A stretch of 64,000 nt of DNA, from positions 62,001 to 126,000 of the forward strand of contig NZ_PIOD01000011.1 in the NCBI RefSeq assembly GCF_003369565.1. Reading direction: 5' to 3'. The position numbers and the translations under genes are program-made. The stretch comes from Oceanobacillus chungangensis. GTDB taxonomy: Bacteria; Bacillota; Bacilli; Bacillales; Amphibacillaceae. The notes beneath the pieces were generated by a model. It saw nothing but the letters and a program-made list of their open reading frames with translations, made no database searches and had not been told where the DNA came from. Positions 35,798 to 45,436 of the stretch are shown here, one piece after another. How positions within the stretch are numbered: position 1 is the first letter of the stretch; every line of letters begins with the position of its first letter.

Positions 35798-36733
35798 CTA
35801 CTTTTTTTCTAAAATTCCTTCAAAATCGTCAAAAATCATTTTAAACTTTTCATTGATGGAGCTTGGTGTAAGCAAATACCATTTAATATCCATCTTATTT
35901 TTAAACCAAGTATATTGGCGTTTAGCGTATCTCCTCGAATTACGCTTTAGAACCTCAATTGCCTGTTCTAAGCTTTCTCCATTCTTGAAATAAGGAATAA
36001 ACTCTTTATAGCCGATAGCAGTCATTGCCTGGCTTTTTTCTAAACCTTGATCATAGAGAGCCTTTACTTCTTCCACTAGCCCGGATGCAATCATTAAATC
36101 AACTCTTTGGTTAATGCGTTTATACAAAAGCTCTCTTTCCATTTCTAACCCAATTAAAATCAAGTTATAAGGTGATTCGAGTGTTTGTTTCTCTTGATAA
36201 GCCGTCATCGTCATTCCAGTTGTTTCATAGATTTCAAGTGCGCGAATTACCCTTCGATGATTATTCGGATGAATCTTCTGCGCTTGTTCTGGATCAATTT
36301 CTTCTAGTTGTTGATATAATGGCATAATCCCATCTCGTTCAATGATTTGTTCAAACTTGCTTGTAAGGGCCTCATCTCTTTTTTGTTCAGCAAAATTATA
36401 GTTATAAAGTGCTGCCTGAATATAGAGACCGCTACCTCCAACGATAATTGGCAATTTACCTTTAGCAGAGACTTCTTCTATATACTTTTGTACATAATAT
36501 TGATAATCAGCAACAGAGAAGGATTCGTTTGGATTCAAGATATCAATCATATGATGTGGAATTCCCTGTGCTTCTTCTTCGCTAATCTTTGCTGTTCCAA
36601 TATCAAATCCCTTGTATACTTGCATAGAATCCCCACTAATAATTTCACCATTAAATCTTTTGGCCATTTCGATACTAAGCTTGGTTTTTCCTACTGCCGT
36701 CGGACCAACGATAGCAACTACAGTTTTTTTCAT
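35798..36733 (-). CDS. miaA: tRNA dimethylallyltransferase MiaA
   Basis: 311 residues. The P-loop is VGPTAVGKTKLSIEMA at the N-terminus; SGDSMQVYKGFDIGTAK, GIPHHMID and VGGSGLYI follow, and RRYAKRQYTWFKN is the C-terminal tRNA-binding segment. It adds a dimethylallyl group to A37 of tRNAs reading UNN codons; miaB, further along this window, continues the modification to ms2i6A. I use ATG at 36733 with AGGGGAATACGA upstream, as the family starts MKKTVVAIVGPTA. Confidence 0.95.
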   Translation of the reverse strand: MKKTVVAIVGPTAVGKTKLSIEMAKRFNGEIISGDSMQVYKGFDIGTAKISEEEAQGIPHHMIDILNPNESFSVADYQYYVQKYIEEVSAKGKLPIIVGGSGLYIQAALYNYNFAEQKRDEALTSKFEQIIERDGIMPLYQQLEEIDPEQAQKIHPNNHRRVIRALEIYETTGMTMTAYQEKQTLESPYNLILIGLEMERELLYKRINQRVDLMIASGLVEEVKALYDQGLEKSQAMTAIGYKEFIPYFKNGESLEQAIEVLKRNSRRYAKRQYTWFKNKMDIKWYLLTPSSINEKFKMIFDDFEGILEKK

Positions 36734-36758
36734 TCGTATTCCCCTAAATTCCATTCTT

Positions 36759-37208
36759 TTATTCTAATGCTAAATAACTCTTTAACATCCATAGATATTT
36801 TTCTAGTTTTCCTTGTAAAGTTGCTAATAAATCGATTGACGGATCATCCTGCTGTTCATTGCTAAGCGGTATTCCTACTTGATGTATTTCTGAAATCATT
36901 TGCTCGAAATCCTCGATTAATTGAGCGATGATTTCATTTTCTTTATCATCTGCATTCGCCTCAACCAAGGTTGTTTCCTTTAAATATTTCGCCATTGTAG
37001 CAAGCGGCTTACCATCAATCATTAAAATACGTTCAGCAATTTCATCTAAATCACTTGCGATTTCCTGATACATTTCCTCAAACTTCTCATGTAGAAGGAA
37101 AAAATGTCTCCCTTGAATAAACCAATGGTAACGATGAAGCTTTATATACATGACAACATAATTTGATAGCAATTGATTTAGAAAATTAATCAACTTTTGA
37201 TTTTCCAT
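36759..37208 (-). CDS. Dps-family ferritin-like DNA protection protein
   Basis: 149 residues. The Dps ferroxidase signature is present: HRYHWFIQGRHFFLLHEKFE followed by DLDEIAERI, giving the inter-subunit His and Asp/Glu ligands. Such proteins form 12-mers that store iron and protect DNA from peroxide. It sits between mutL and miaA, in the middle of a DNA repair and tRNA modification cluster, a place where B. subtilis has no dps gene. GAGGTGCAGC precedes the ATG. A PerR box was not found in the 58-bp gap to mutL. Which paralogue (MrgA or Dps) it corresponds to is unclear. Confidence 0.88.
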   Translation of the reverse strand: MENQKLINFLNQLLSNYVVMYIKLHRYHWFIQGRHFFLLHEKFEEMYQEIASDLDEIAERILMIDGKPLATMAKYLKETTLVEANADDKENEIIAQLIEDFEQMISEIHQVGIPLSNEQQDDPSIDLLATLQGKLEKYLWMLKSYLALE

Positions 37209-37266
37209 GCTGCACCTCGGCTTTTATTACTAGGTTTACCCGAGATGACGATAAATTATACTAGTT

Positions 37267-39141
37267 TTACATCACACGCTTAAACATTTTCTCTAATTCA
37301 TAGGTTGAAAAATGAACAATGATTGGTCTTCCATGTGGGCAAGTAAATGGATCTGTCGATTTTCGCAGGTCTTCCAATAACCGAAACATTTCGGAATGAT
37401 TTAAATAATGATTTGCTTTTATCGACCGCTTGCAAGACATAAGAATTGCTGCTTCTTCACGAATGGACTCAATATTGACACGTTCCTCATTCATAATTTG
37501 ATCAATCATTTCTCGGATGACTTCCTCTTCAAATCCACCCGGAAACCAATTTGGGTGTGAACGGATAATATACGTTTGATTCCCGAATTGCTCAAAAAAT
37601 AACCCAACGTTTTCAAATGTTTCTTTGTATTGTTCGATAAAAATCGATTCTTGCTTTGAAAATTCAAAGGTCATTGGGATTAATAATTCTTGTGACATCT
37701 TGATCGGTTTTCCCAACTTCTCTTTAAAAAATTCATATTTAATTCTTTCTTGCGCTGCATGCTGATCAATCATATAAAGCCCATTTTCATTTTGTGCAAT
37801 AATATACGTTCCTTGCACTTGTCCAACTGGATACATTTGCGGGACACGAGGATTCTGAGTTTCCTTTGGTTCGAATTCTTGCTCGTTTGTCTCATGATTC
37901 TGTTCTTGTTGCTCAATTTCAACCTGAGGTTCGTCAATATCCTCGGAGCTGTCAGTTTCTTCACCACTAACATGATAGGATGTTGTTTCTTTGATTTCAT
38001 AAGGATTAATACTAGTTTCCTGTTGAATATTCCCGACTTCCTGTGCATTATCATTTGCTTCTACCGATTTCCTAACTGGATCATCAAACTTCATCATCGA
38101 TTGAAAGGATTGAACTTTTGGCTTTGGCATTGGCTTTTGCTCTACTTCAGGAATCAGCGTTATTTCCCGGAACTTATTTTTAATCATTTCTTCTATATTA
38201 GTAAATAATTCTTTATCTTTACTAAAGCGAACTTCTAATTTCGTTGGATGTACGTTAACATCAACTAAGATAGGATCCATTTCAATTCTTAACACCACAA
38301 TCGGTGACCGACCAATTGGCAGTAATGTATGATAGGCACGTATTATCGCTTGATTCAACGGCACACTCTTAATGTAGCGACCATTGATGATTATCGATAT
38401 ATAAGATCTTGATGCTCTAGTGACCTCTGGTTTTGCAATATATCCAGCAATCGAATAATCGAGTGTTTCTTGTTTAACTGGAAGCATTTTCTTTGCAACA
38501 TTCATACCGTATACTTGAGAGATAACTTGTAATAAGTCCCCAGTTCCCGCCGTCTTAAATAGTCCCTTATCATTATGAATTGCTTCAAACCTAATTTCAG
38601 GATGTGCAAGTGCTAATCGATTCAGTAAATCCGTTATATGACCAAGCTCAGTATGGAGACTTTTCATATATTTAAGTCTTGCAGGTGTATTAAAAAATAA
38701 ATCCTCTACGATGATTTCCGAACCCTTCCTTGCATCACTCTTCTTCTTTTCAATTATTTTCCCACCGTCAAGCTTTAAATACGTACCGGCTTGGTCTCCT
38801 TCAGAAGACTTAACTGAAAGCTTGCTGACAGAAGCGATACTTGCGAGCGCCTCTCCACGGAATCCTAAGGTTTTCACATGAAATAAATCACTTTCGTTTT
38901 TAACCTTGCTCGTAGCATGGGGTAAGAATGCCATTTCACAGTCTGCTTCTGACATTCCATCCCCATTATCGGTAATTTTGATTTGTTGTAATCCTGCCTC
39001 AGTTATTTCAACTTTAATCCAAGTACTATTAGCATCAATACTATTCTCGACAAGTTCTTTGACAACCGATGCTGGACGCTCAACAACTTCCCCAGCAGCT
39101 ATTTTATTTGCTAATGCATCAGACATTTGTACGATCTTCAT
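37267..39141 (-). CDS. mutL: DNA mismatch repair protein MutL
   Basis: 624 residues. The GHKL ATPase has [17 protein letters not shown] and [15 protein letters not shown]. The C-terminal part has the endonuclease motif [14 protein letters not shown] (DQHA-X2-E-X4-E type) and the CPHGRP zinc/clamp region, as expected where MutH is absent. A long acidic linker (residues about 350-430) joins the two. It nicks the daughter strand after MutS finds a mismatch. It lies 25 bp after mutS and has GAAAGGATTGTTAAC upstream of the ATG. Confidence 0.96.
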   Translation of the reverse strand: MKIVQMSDALANKIAAGEVVERPASVVKELVENSIDANSTWIKVEITEAGLQQIKITDNGDGMSEADCEMAFLPHATSKVKNESDLFHVKTLGFRGEALASIASVSKLSVKSSEGDQAGTYLKLDGGKIIEKKKSDARKGSEIIVEDLFFNTPARLKYMKSLHTELGHITDLLNRLALAHPEIRFEAIHNDKGLFKTAGTGDLLQVISQVYGMNVAKKMLPVKQETLDYSIAGYIAKPEVTRASRSYISIIINGRYIKSVPLNQAIIRAYHTLLPIGRSPIVVLRIEMDPILVDVNVHPTKLEVRFSKDKELFTNIEEMIKNKFREITLIPEVEQKPMPKPKVQSFQSMMKFDDPVRKSVEANDNAQEVGNIQQETSINPYEIKETTSYHVSGEETDSSEDIDEPQVEIEQQEQNHETNEQEFEPKETQNPRVPQMYPVGQVQGTYIIAQNENGLYMIDQHAAQERIKYEFFKEKLGKPIKMSQELLIPMTFEFSKQESIFIEQYKETFENVGLFFEQFGNQTYIIRSHPNWFPGGFEEEVIREMIDQIMNEERVNIESIREEAAILMSCKRSIKANHYLNHSEMFRLLEDLRKSTDPFTCPHGRPIIVHFSTYELEKMFKRVM

Positions 39142-39166
39142 GTTAACAATCCTTTCGTCTGAATTT

Positions 39167-41746
39167 CTACATATTTACTTGTTTTTGTAATCGATACAAT
39201 GCATTCATCGCTTCCATCGGCGTCATCTCGAATAAATTTAATCTTTTTAATTCATCTAACGCTTTTTCTTCAGTTACAGGAACTGGCTTATTTTTCTTTT
39301 CTGCCTGTACCGTTTCTTCAACAAAAAAGGATAATTGACTCGAATCATTTTTTTCATTCTTTGGCACTGGTTTATCGCTTGATTCCAAATCTTGTAAAAT
39401 TGTGCTAGCTCGCTCAATAAGTGCTTCCGGTAAATCAGCTAATTTAGCTACATGAATGCCATAGCTCTTATCTGCTGCGCCCTCTTGAATTTGGTGTAAA
39501 AACACAACATTTCCTTCAAATTCTTCCGCCCGAACGTGAATATTCTTTAGTTTCTCCAATGATTCTTCTAACACGGTTAATTCATGATAATGTGTTGAAA
39601 ATAACGTTTTTGCCTGAATATTATTATGGATATATTCCACAATCGCTTGTGCTAAAGCCATCCCATCATAAGTGCTTGTCCCTCGGCCAATTTCATCGAG
39701 TAAGATTAAACTTCTATCCGTTGCATTAGCAATTGCATGGTTCGCTTCAAGCATTTCGACCATAAACGTACTTTGTCCAGATACTAAATCATCTGCAGCA
39801 CCAATTCGTGTGAAGATCTGATCGAATATAATTAGCTCCGCTTCATCACAAGGAACAAAGCAACCAATTTGTCCCATAATTACAGCAAGTGCGAGCTGCC
39901 GCATATAGGTGCTTTTTCCTGACATGTTTGGTCCAGTTATTAATAAAATGTTTTTATCTTCATCAAGAGATACATTATTGGGAACAAAAGAGCCATCTTT
40001 CATTACTTGCTCTATGACAGGATGACGACCATTTTTGATATTTAATTTACTGTCACCAAAATGCGGCCGATGGTAATTATTCCTTTCACTTACCGTAGCA
40101 AAAGATTGCAACACATCAATTTTACTGACAACTTCCGCTAAATATTGTAATTCTGGAATATGCTCTTTAATTTTTTCACGTATTTCTATAAATAAATTAT
40201 ATTCAAGATCAACACTTTTTTCTTCTGCTTCTAGAATTAATTGTTCCTTCTCTTTTAATTCTGGAGTAATGTACCGTTCCGCATTTGCTAATGTTTGCTT
40301 CCGTTCATATCGTCCCTCGGGAATCAAATGGATATTTGCCTTTGTTATTTCAATATAGTAGCCGAATACGCGATTATAGCCAATCTTTAATGATTTAATA
40401 TTGGTTTCTTGTTTTTCTTGCTTTTCTAACGCAGCAATCCACTTCTTACCATTTTTTGATGCATCACGATAAGTATCGAGCATATCATTGTAACCATCTC
40501 TAATGATTGAACCTTCTTTAATTGAAATTGGTGGATTATCAACGATGCTTGTATTTAATAAGTCTACTAATTCCTTAGGGTAAATTAGACCTTTGGAAAG
40601 AGCCTGAATCTGATGTTGTTCAAATTGATTTAATGTTGCTTTTAACTCCGGAATTTTCTCAAGTGATTGCTTTAACTGTAATAAATCACGAGCATTTACA
40701 TTCCCGAACGCAATTCTTCCTGCAAGTCGTTCTAAATCATAAACTGATTTTAGTGTATCCCGCAGTGTATCTCTTTCCATAAAACGTTGATAGAAAGCAT
40801 CAACAACATTTAGTCTGTCTTCAATTCGCTGCTTATCAAGTAATGGTCGCTCAAGCCATTTCTTAAGTAGTCTTGATCCCATCGCAGTTACCGTTTGATC
40901 AAGAACCCAAAGCAAGCTGCCATGCTTTCCCTTCTTAATAATGGTTTCTGTTAATTCTAAATTTCGTTTAGAATACATATCGAGTGACAGATAATGCTTC
41001 AATTCGATTACATTTGCTTGTTGTAAATGATCAAGTGAACGCTTTTGCGTATGCTGTATATAATTTAATAATCGGCTAAATGCCTTCATCAACCGCTCGT
41101 CATTTAAATTTGCTGTAAGATTTCGATACTCTGCATTGAATGTTACTTCATCCTGATAAGACAATGTTACATGTAGTCTATCTCTTAGCTGGGTTTGTAA
41201 CTCCTCTGGTAAATTAGAAGAAATAACAATCTCTTTAATTGGTTGATTATACAACTCATGGATAACAGCGTCCCATCCATGAGAAATTACTGTAATATTA
41301 TTTTCACCAGTCGAAAGGTCGTTATACACAATAACATATGAGCCATCTTTAAACTGAGAAAGACTTGCAATGTAATTGTTTTCGCCTTCTTTTAGCATAT
41401 TGCTTTCCATTACAGTTCCAGGTGTAATAAGCTGTACTACTTCACGTTTCACTACGCCTTTAGCTGTCTTTGGATCTTCTACCTGTTCGCATATTGCTAC
41501 TTTATAACCTTTTTCTATTAATGTTTTTATATAATTTTCAGCAGCATGATAGGGCACTCCACACATCGGAATTCCATCACTACCACCACGTTTTGTAAGG
41601 GTAATCTCTAACTCTCTTGCAGCATTTATGGCATCATCATTAAACATTTCATAGAAATCTCCTAATCGGAAAAATAGAAATGCGTCTTGATAATTTGCTT
41701 TTATTTTTAAATATTGTTCCATCATCGGTGTCTGCTTGCCCATCAT
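39167..41746 (-). CDS. mutS: DNA mismatch recognition protein MutS
   Basis: 859 residues, full length. The mismatch-binding Phe-X-Glu lies in [14 protein letters not shown] near residue 38. The C-terminal ATPase has [14 protein letters not shown] (Walker A), [19 protein letters not shown] (Walker B) and STHYHEL. It recognises mismatches and recruits MutL. Two tandem ATG codons occur at the start (41746 and 41743); GGAGGATTA favours either. It is first in mutS-mutL and is separated from cotE by 540 bp carrying a dispersed repeat. Confidence 0.96.
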   Translation of the reverse strand: MMGKQTPMMEQYLKIKANYQDAFLFFRLGDFYEMFNDDAINAARELEITLTKRGGSDGIPMCGVPYHAAENYIKTLIEKGYKVAICEQVEDPKTAKGVVKREVVQLITPGTVMESNMLKEGENNYIASLSQFKDGSYVIVYNDLSTGENNITVISHGWDAVIHELYNQPIKEIVISSNLPEELQTQLRDRLHVTLSYQDEVTFNAEYRNLTANLNDERLMKAFSRLLNYIQHTQKRSLDHLQQANVIELKHYLSLDMYSKRNLELTETIIKKGKHGSLLWVLDQTVTAMGSRLLKKWLERPLLDKQRIEDRLNVVDAFYQRFMERDTLRDTLKSVYDLERLAGRIAFGNVNARDLLQLKQSLEKIPELKATLNQFEQHQIQALSKGLIYPKELVDLLNTSIVDNPPISIKEGSIIRDGYNDMLDTYRDASKNGKKWIAALEKQEKQETNIKSLKIGYNRVFGYYIEITKANIHLIPEGRYERKQTLANAERYITPELKEKEQLILEAEEKSVDLEYNLFIEIREKIKEHIPELQYLAEVVSKIDVLQSFATVSERNNYHRPHFGDSKLNIKNGRHPVIEQVMKDGSFVPNNVSLDEDKNILLITGPNMSGKSTYMRQLALAVIMGQIGCFVPCDEAELIIFDQIFTRIGAADDLVSGQSTFMVEMLEANHAIANATDRSLILLDEIGRGTSTYDGMALAQAIVEYIHNNIQAKTLFSTHYHELTVLEESLEKLKNIHVRAEEFEGNVVFLHQIQEGAADKSYGIHVAKLADLPEALIERASTILQDLESSDKPVPKNEKNDSSQLSFFVEETVQAEKKNKPVPVTEEKALDELKRLNLFEMTPMEAMNALYRLQKQVNM

Positions 41747-41893
41747 TAATCCTCCAAAAAATCCCGTAATATACTTATATAATTATAGCATAAAAGGCAA
41801 GAAAAGCGCAGGAAGCATTTCTTCAACACTTGGATTCTTTATGATGATTCAAACTTAATTAGAGGTGTGAGTGGCTCTTAGTCCAGTCGCTCC
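41747..41893. other. Region upstream of mutS
   Basis: AT-rich, no gene seen; presumably carries the mutS promoter. Confidence 0.3.
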
Positions 41894-42058
41894 AGAAATA
41901 CACTGCGCTTTTCGCGGGGAGCTGGCGAGCCTTCTTGTGCTGCCGCACTTCGTAGTCTCACCTAATCTTCTTCCCGAAGAACAAGAAAGACCTCGGCAGC
42001 ATTGCACCGCAATCACGACAAATTGCTCTTTATTTTCGAGGAGTCTCCGTGTATTTCT
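41894..42058. repeat. Dispersed repeat family 1, copy 3 (with inserted middle)
   Basis: Terminal inverted repeats AGAAATACAC (41894-41903) and GTGTATTTCT (42049-42058) match perfectly. The left core CGCGGGGAGCTGGCGAGCC and the right GGAGTCTCCG match the other copies, but about 60 extra bases lie in the centre. Frames across it are artefacts of its GC-rich sequence. Confidence 0.78.
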
Positions 42059-42084
42059 TCCGCTAGGGTTGAATGTTAAAAATA

Positions 42085-42117
42085 CCATTTTCATCTTTTT
42101 ACAAAAAGTGAAAATGG
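42085..42117 (-). terminator. Second hairpin downstream of cotE
   Basis: CCATTTTCA and TGAAAATGG with inner CTTTTT/AAAAAG pairing give a long A/T-rich hairpin, followed by TATTTTTAAC on the minus strand. Confidence 0.6.
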
Positions 42118-42257
42118 CATTAATTCACCTATCTTCGTTGATTGTAGTGAAGGGACGAGAGACTTCTGCCTTGTCCTCTGGATGCACGACTCTCTATAGC
42201 AAAAATCATCATTATCACAAATTCTTATCTTATATAAAAACAACTTATGTAAAAATA

Positions 42258-42282
42258 TTACGAGAGATGTTATCCCTCGTAA
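42258..42282 (-). terminator. Terminator of cotE
   Basis: TTACGAG and CTCGTAA form the stem; TATTTTTAC follows on the minus strand, 6 bases beyond the stop. Confidence 0.75.
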
Positions 42283-42287
42283 TTTTC

Positions 42288-42851
42288 TTAATCTTGTTTA
42301 TTTAAGAAGTCTGGCTCTACTCTTTCTAATTCATCATCTGTTAGCTTGAAGTCCCAAGCGTCATCATCATCACCAAAATCGTCCTGTACTGGATTTACTC
42401 GAACAGAAAGTTTTGTTTCACCGATAACTTGCACTACAAATTCTCGCTCGATTTCAACAACGATCTTATGTCCATTACTTCCAATTTTACATTCTAGGCA
42501 ATTGGGTTGTTGGATAACCTTAGCAATTACATCATGATCATCATTAATGCAATTATCATCCTTAACTGAGAGTGGTATAACATCGGTATACGTTACTCTT
42601 TCTGTTACAACTTCTGTTTTAGTATTATCATTATAGGAATACCAAACGTTTACATCATAGCTACCTTGAATTTCTACAGATTCTTCTGATTTCTTCTTGG
42701 CATTATATAAATGATTGATGACCCAACATCCAAGAATACTTGATGGGCGATGTGACGGTGTAACGGAATGAGACTCCTGCGTGAACTTCTTCCCCTTACC
42801 AATGACAGCTTTCGAAATGATCTCTCTATATTCTTTATCGAGAAAAGTCAT
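42288..42851 (-). CDS. cotE: Outer spore coat morphogenetic protein CotE
   Basis: 187 residues. [54 protein letters not shown] and [12 protein letters not shown] follow the CotE family closely, ending in a very acidic tail ([12 protein letters not shown]). CotE forms the ring around the forespore on which the outer coat assembles. The start is ATG at 42851 with AGGAGGTAAAAG upstream; an extension of 14 codons includes that ribosome binding site. In B. subtilis cotE lies between ymcA and mutS, as here. Expression should be mother-cell specific (SigE). Confidence 0.94.
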   Translation of the reverse strand: MTFLDKEYREIISKAVIGKGKKFTQESHSVTPSHRPSSILGCWVINHLYNAKKKSEESVEIQGSYDVNVWYSYNDNTKTEVVTERVTYTDVIPLSVKDDNCINDDHDVIAKVIQQPNCLECKIGSNGHKIVVEIEREFVVQVIGETKLSVRVNPVQDDFGDDDDAWDFKLTDDELERVEPDFLNKQD

Positions 42852-43215
42852 GATTACTTTTACCTCCTCTTTTTTCATAGTCATTTTATGCAAGATAAAT
42901 ACCTAAAGTGCATAGAACAGTTTATTATTATTTATCAGTATTTAAATTAACAAGTATTGATGTATCAGTATCTTCAATTTCTTAGTGTTTTTAAGCTATA
43001 TAAAAAAGTATATTCAAAGTTGAAGCATTTCGGTCGTATTGGAGGCATTTTGAGGACCTAAAAAAAAACGTGGACAGGAGCTTCTCGAAACCATTTCTAA
43101 TTAGCGGCAAGCAGGGAGATAGCTCCCCTGCTTGCTTTCTAACCAATGATAAAAGTATTTCTTTGGTATCTTATATAGACGGCCTGGGGGGGATTTTCAG
43201 AAGAATTTTACATAT
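42852..43215. other. Region upstream of cotE
   Basis: Presumably includes the cotE promoter(s); I could not assign them. Beyond about 43000 the sequence is decayed and no intact gene is seen. Confidence 0.3.
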
Positions 43216-43410
43216 GGGAGAAAGAAGAACAACAACGAGACTAGGATTTAATGATGAGGACGTCTTATGCAGTAAACCAAATAAGTGTTGAATGGCAAGA
43301 GCAGCAGTACTAATTGCTCAAGGCTACTTAGACTACTCAAGTTTCTCAAGAAGCGGTTTAATAGAACAGCAGGAGTTTGAAGGCTTTAGCAATGAAGAGG
43401 GCATATAGCC
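43216..43410 (+). pseudogene. Remnant of an Ltp-repeat (host cell surface lipoprotein) domain gene
   Basis: Three plus-strand frame pieces in a row read GFNDED, then YAVNQISVEWQEQ, then AVLIAQGYLDYSSFSRSGLI followed by EQQEFEGFSNEEG and a TAG stop. Together they follow the Ltp-domain repeat (SYL.YSAFSR.GLIEQLEFEGFS.EDA.YAV), with a one-base loss at each junction. There is no start, signal peptide or ribosome binding site, so it is a dead fragment. Ltp-type lipoproteins occur in Gram-positive genomes and phages, where one mediates superinfection exclusion. Confidence 0.7.
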
Positions 43411-43439
43411 TTCTAAATAATAAATATCTCCAAACTTCT

Positions 43440-43570
43440 ATAGCCAAATCAAAGTCATAAACTTCATTAACCGAGTATCAACAAGTAAATCAGTTAAATC
43501 ATCATGAATCTCTAAATCCTCGATGTAACAAAAGCTGTATAGTCAAATAGCTTCAGCCATACCCCTGCAT
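43440..43570 (-). pseudogene. Short acidic coding-like fragment
   Basis: A minus-strand frame reads YIEDLEIHDDLTDLLVDTRL then MKFMTLIWL-stop, without start or ribosome binding site. It may belong with the acidic fragment next to it. No family is recognised. Confidence 0.25.
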
Positions 43571-43571
43571 T

Positions 43572-43780
43572 TTATTGAGATAATTTTTCATTCGTGCTTT
43601 CTACAGTCTCTTCTATAGCCAGGTCTTCTATTTTTTCTTCCTCTGACATTGCTTCAATTATCGCCTCTACTTCTTCTGATTCTACAGGTGCCTCAGTTTC
43701 TGTTGGTTCTTGTATCTACTTCCTCTGTAGTTGTTACATCTTCATTTTAACCTGATACAATCTCTTCTGATGAGTAGATG
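43572..43780 (-). pseudogene. Broken gene for a glutamate-rich protein
   Basis: The minus strand reads SEEIVSG, a stop, NEDVTTTEEVDT, a frameshift, then EPTETEAPVESEEVEAIIEA and MSEEEKIEDLAIEE before a TAA at 43574-43572. The low-complexity acidic character continues across both breaks, which supports one former gene. It has no start codon. The function is unknown. Confidence 0.5.
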
Positions 43781-44067
43781 AAGAAGAACTTTAAAAATCC
43801 GGTGGGTAGTATTAGTAATCTCAAGAGCGACAACATGAAAGAAAAGTAGCTACATAATAATATAAACTTAAACATGCCCCTAACCATAATTGGTCAGGGA
43901 CTTACTCTTTATTTTACATGTAATTTTCATCCTGGATAAATCGTATAATTTTTATTAAGGTTATTCCAAACTTATATTTGTGACTATTCTTCATATCTGT
44001 TAGGTACCGACCACTGAAAGTCAGATTTTCTACTCTAACTTTTAGTAAACCACCTTTACGAACTTTT
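43781..44067. other. Non-coding stretch with a weak ORF
   Basis: A 64-codon minus-strand frame at 43914-44108 overlaps the end of the zinc-ribbon micro-gene and lacks a ribosome binding site; I do not accept it as a separate gene. It could be the frame-shifted continuation of a once longer protein. Confidence 0.25.
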
Positions 44068-44211
44068 TTAGGCTTTTCTAAATGCTCGTTTTTCCGCATA
44101 TTCTGCACACTGTAAGCAAACTATTATTTTTTTACCTAGATCAGTTACATATTCTCTCCTTAAACTTTTCGTCGTTTTTTTAGTACAAATGCTACATTTT
44201 CTTTTAAACAT
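44068..44211 (-). CDS. Small protein with two CxxC motifs (zinc-ribbon-like), 47 residues
   Basis: Too short for standard calling. From ATG at 44211 it reads MFKRKCSICTKKTTKSLRRE, then YVTDLGKKIIVCLQCAEYAE and KRAFRKA-stop. The two pairs CSIC (residues 6-9) and CLQC (about 32-35) suggest a zinc ribbon in a very basic protein (K/R rich), which could bind nucleic acid. AGGAGGATGATC precedes the ATG, an excellent ribosome binding site. It stands alone in an otherwise decayed region. I do not recognise a named family. Confidence 0.6.
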   Translation of the reverse strand: MFKRKCSICTKKTTKSLRREYVTDLGKKIIVCLQCAEYAEKRAFRKA

Positions 44212-44575
44212 GATCATCCTCCTGTCCTCCTACCTACATCATTCGACAAAAGGAGAAGTAATCCTTCTTTTTACCTAATAATATTTACCCATACGTTAAA
44301 AATACGCCAATTCTCTGTAAAAGAAGAAACGCCTCGTGTTGAACTGGAGATGCAGTACTGATTATGATTTTGTAAAGTAAATGAACCAACCAGATCCACA
44401 TGACCCGCTTTTGAGCTATTCAACGAAGATATTGAAATATGACCGTGGATTAGTAGTTGATTACGTATTATCCATAAACCCCAGCTTTTCCCGTAGTTGG
44501 ACTTTAAGATTCACGAAATAAAAATGAATAACTGGATATCCTATAAACACAAATAGGAGAGGAAAAGGATAATCA
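44212..44575. other. Intergenic region without recognisable features
   Basis: No gene, repeat or strong hairpin seen in about 360 bp. It separates the divergent zinc-ribbon micro-gene and the small plus-strand gene and should hold both promoters. Confidence 0.3.
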
Positions 44576-44800
44576 ATGAAAAATTTACCCCTTAGCCAAG
44601 CAATTAAATTAATAAATGTAATTCTTGAAGAGGATGTTACAAATAAATTTAATGAACAAGCAGAAAATGCAGGAGAACATGGTGATCCAAGCTTTGTGGT
44701 AACTAATAGCAGGGGGGAATCTGTTGAAGTGTTCGTTGATTGGAATAAAGAAGAAGATGTTTTATCCTACTCAATAAATGAAGATTTCAAGTCAGAATAA
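44576..44800 (+). CDS. Hypothetical 74-residue acidic protein
   Basis: MKNLPLSQAIKLINVILEED opens a soluble, acidic small protein; GDPSFVVTNSRGESVEVFVD in the middle looks like a short beta-hairpin. No membrane segment or cysteine. AAAGGATAATCA precedes the ATG and gives a plausible ribosome binding site. I recognise no family. It is one of two apparently intact small genes in the cotE-ricA gap. Confidence 0.55.
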   Translation: MKNLPLSQAIKLINVILEEDVTNKFNEQAENAGEHGDPSFVVTNSRGESVEVFVDWNKEEDVLSYSINEDFKSE

Positions 44801-44959
44801 GAAAGCCTAGGTTTTCAACGCTTTGGCTTTCACTTTGAACATATCACGCTACAGGCTACGACCCCTGTAATGCGGTCTGGAAAAAATCTATTGACATTAA
44901 TGGTCCTAGAGTTATTATTTCCTATAAAAAGCATCTACATCGTGTCCGTGAGTAATATA

Positions 44960-44999
44960 AAAAATCAAGCAAGCGAATCGTTCCACTTACTTGATTTTT
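44960..44999 (-). terminator. Terminator of ricA
   Basis: AAAAATCAAG and CTTGATTTTT form a 10-bp stem with a T-run on the minus strand, 6 bases beyond the stop. Confidence 0.82.
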
Positions 45000-45004
45000 C
45001 TTCT

Positions 45005-45433
45005 TTAATGACCGTGCCCTATTTTATTTTTCGTTTTAGATCCTGTTTCTCCTGATAATACATCGCCACCAGTTGATTCAATGACACTGTTAGTCACTTC
45101 CCTTGCAATCGTTCCAGAAACGAGCTGCAGCACATCATTTACAACGATTTGTGTTTCTTTAAATTCCTGAACAACCGGTATTTCATCAATCTCATTTTGC
45201 AGTCGATCAAGCTCGGCTTCAATTTTTTTAAGTGCTTCTCTTTTCTCATATGCTTGGAAATTAACCGCTTGTTTTTGCAGGGTCTTTATTTTTTGAATTA
45301 ACTGCTGTACTTTTTTATTTTCATTAAGTTTTGCTTCAACTTGCTTAAAGCGGTCGATCTCTTCTGTATTCGCAAGCATATCTGCTAATTTTCTTGCTTC
45401 GTCTAAAACTTCTTTACGTGTATATTCAGCCAT
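45005..45433 (-). CDS. ricA: RicA/YmcA regulatory protein (YlbF/YmcA family)
   Basis: 142 residues, helical: EVLDEARKLADMLANTEEID, KVQQLIQKIKTLQKQAVNFQ and VVQEFKETQIVVNDVLQLVS match YmcA. With RicF (YlbF) and RicT (YaaT) it forms a complex that promotes RNase Y maturation of mRNAs and influences biofilm and sporulation. RNase Y itself is encoded 3.5 kb away. The protein contains no cysteine and ends GHGH; B. subtilis RicA is reported to give a cysteine ligand to an Fe-S cluster of the complex. It follows miaB by 3 bp. Confidence 0.9.
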   Translation of the reverse strand: MAEYTRKEVLDEARKLADMLANTEEIDRFKQVEAKLNENKKVQQLIQKIKTLQKQAVNFQAYEKREALKKIEAELDRLQNEIDEIPVVQEFKETQIVVNDVLQLVSGTIAREVTNSVIESTGGDVLSGETGSKTKNKIGHGH

Positions 45434-45436
45434 TTT

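Noticed and set aside
37210-37245. Hairpin that might hide the dps ribosome binding site (CTCGG/CCGAG)
   Set aside because: Only five base pairs with a 19-base loop; too weak to claim regulation.
41855-42094. 79-codon minus-strand frame across family 1 repeat copy 3
   Set aside because: Its sequence is simply the GC-rich repeat read in a frame; copies elsewhere do not keep that frame open.
43070-43291. 73-codon plus-strand frame ending in KPNKC
   Set aside because: Its second half is one broken frame of the Ltp debris, and the first half has no protein-like features.
43914-44108. 64-codon minus-strand frame after the zinc-ribbon micro-gene
   Set aside because: No ribosome binding site, overlaps the better-supported 47-residue gene, and no recognisable product; kept only as a possible frame-shifted tail.
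44805-44832. AAAGCC/GGCTTT hairpin after the 74-residue gene as terminator
   Set aside because: Six base pairs with a long loop and no T-run; not convincing.
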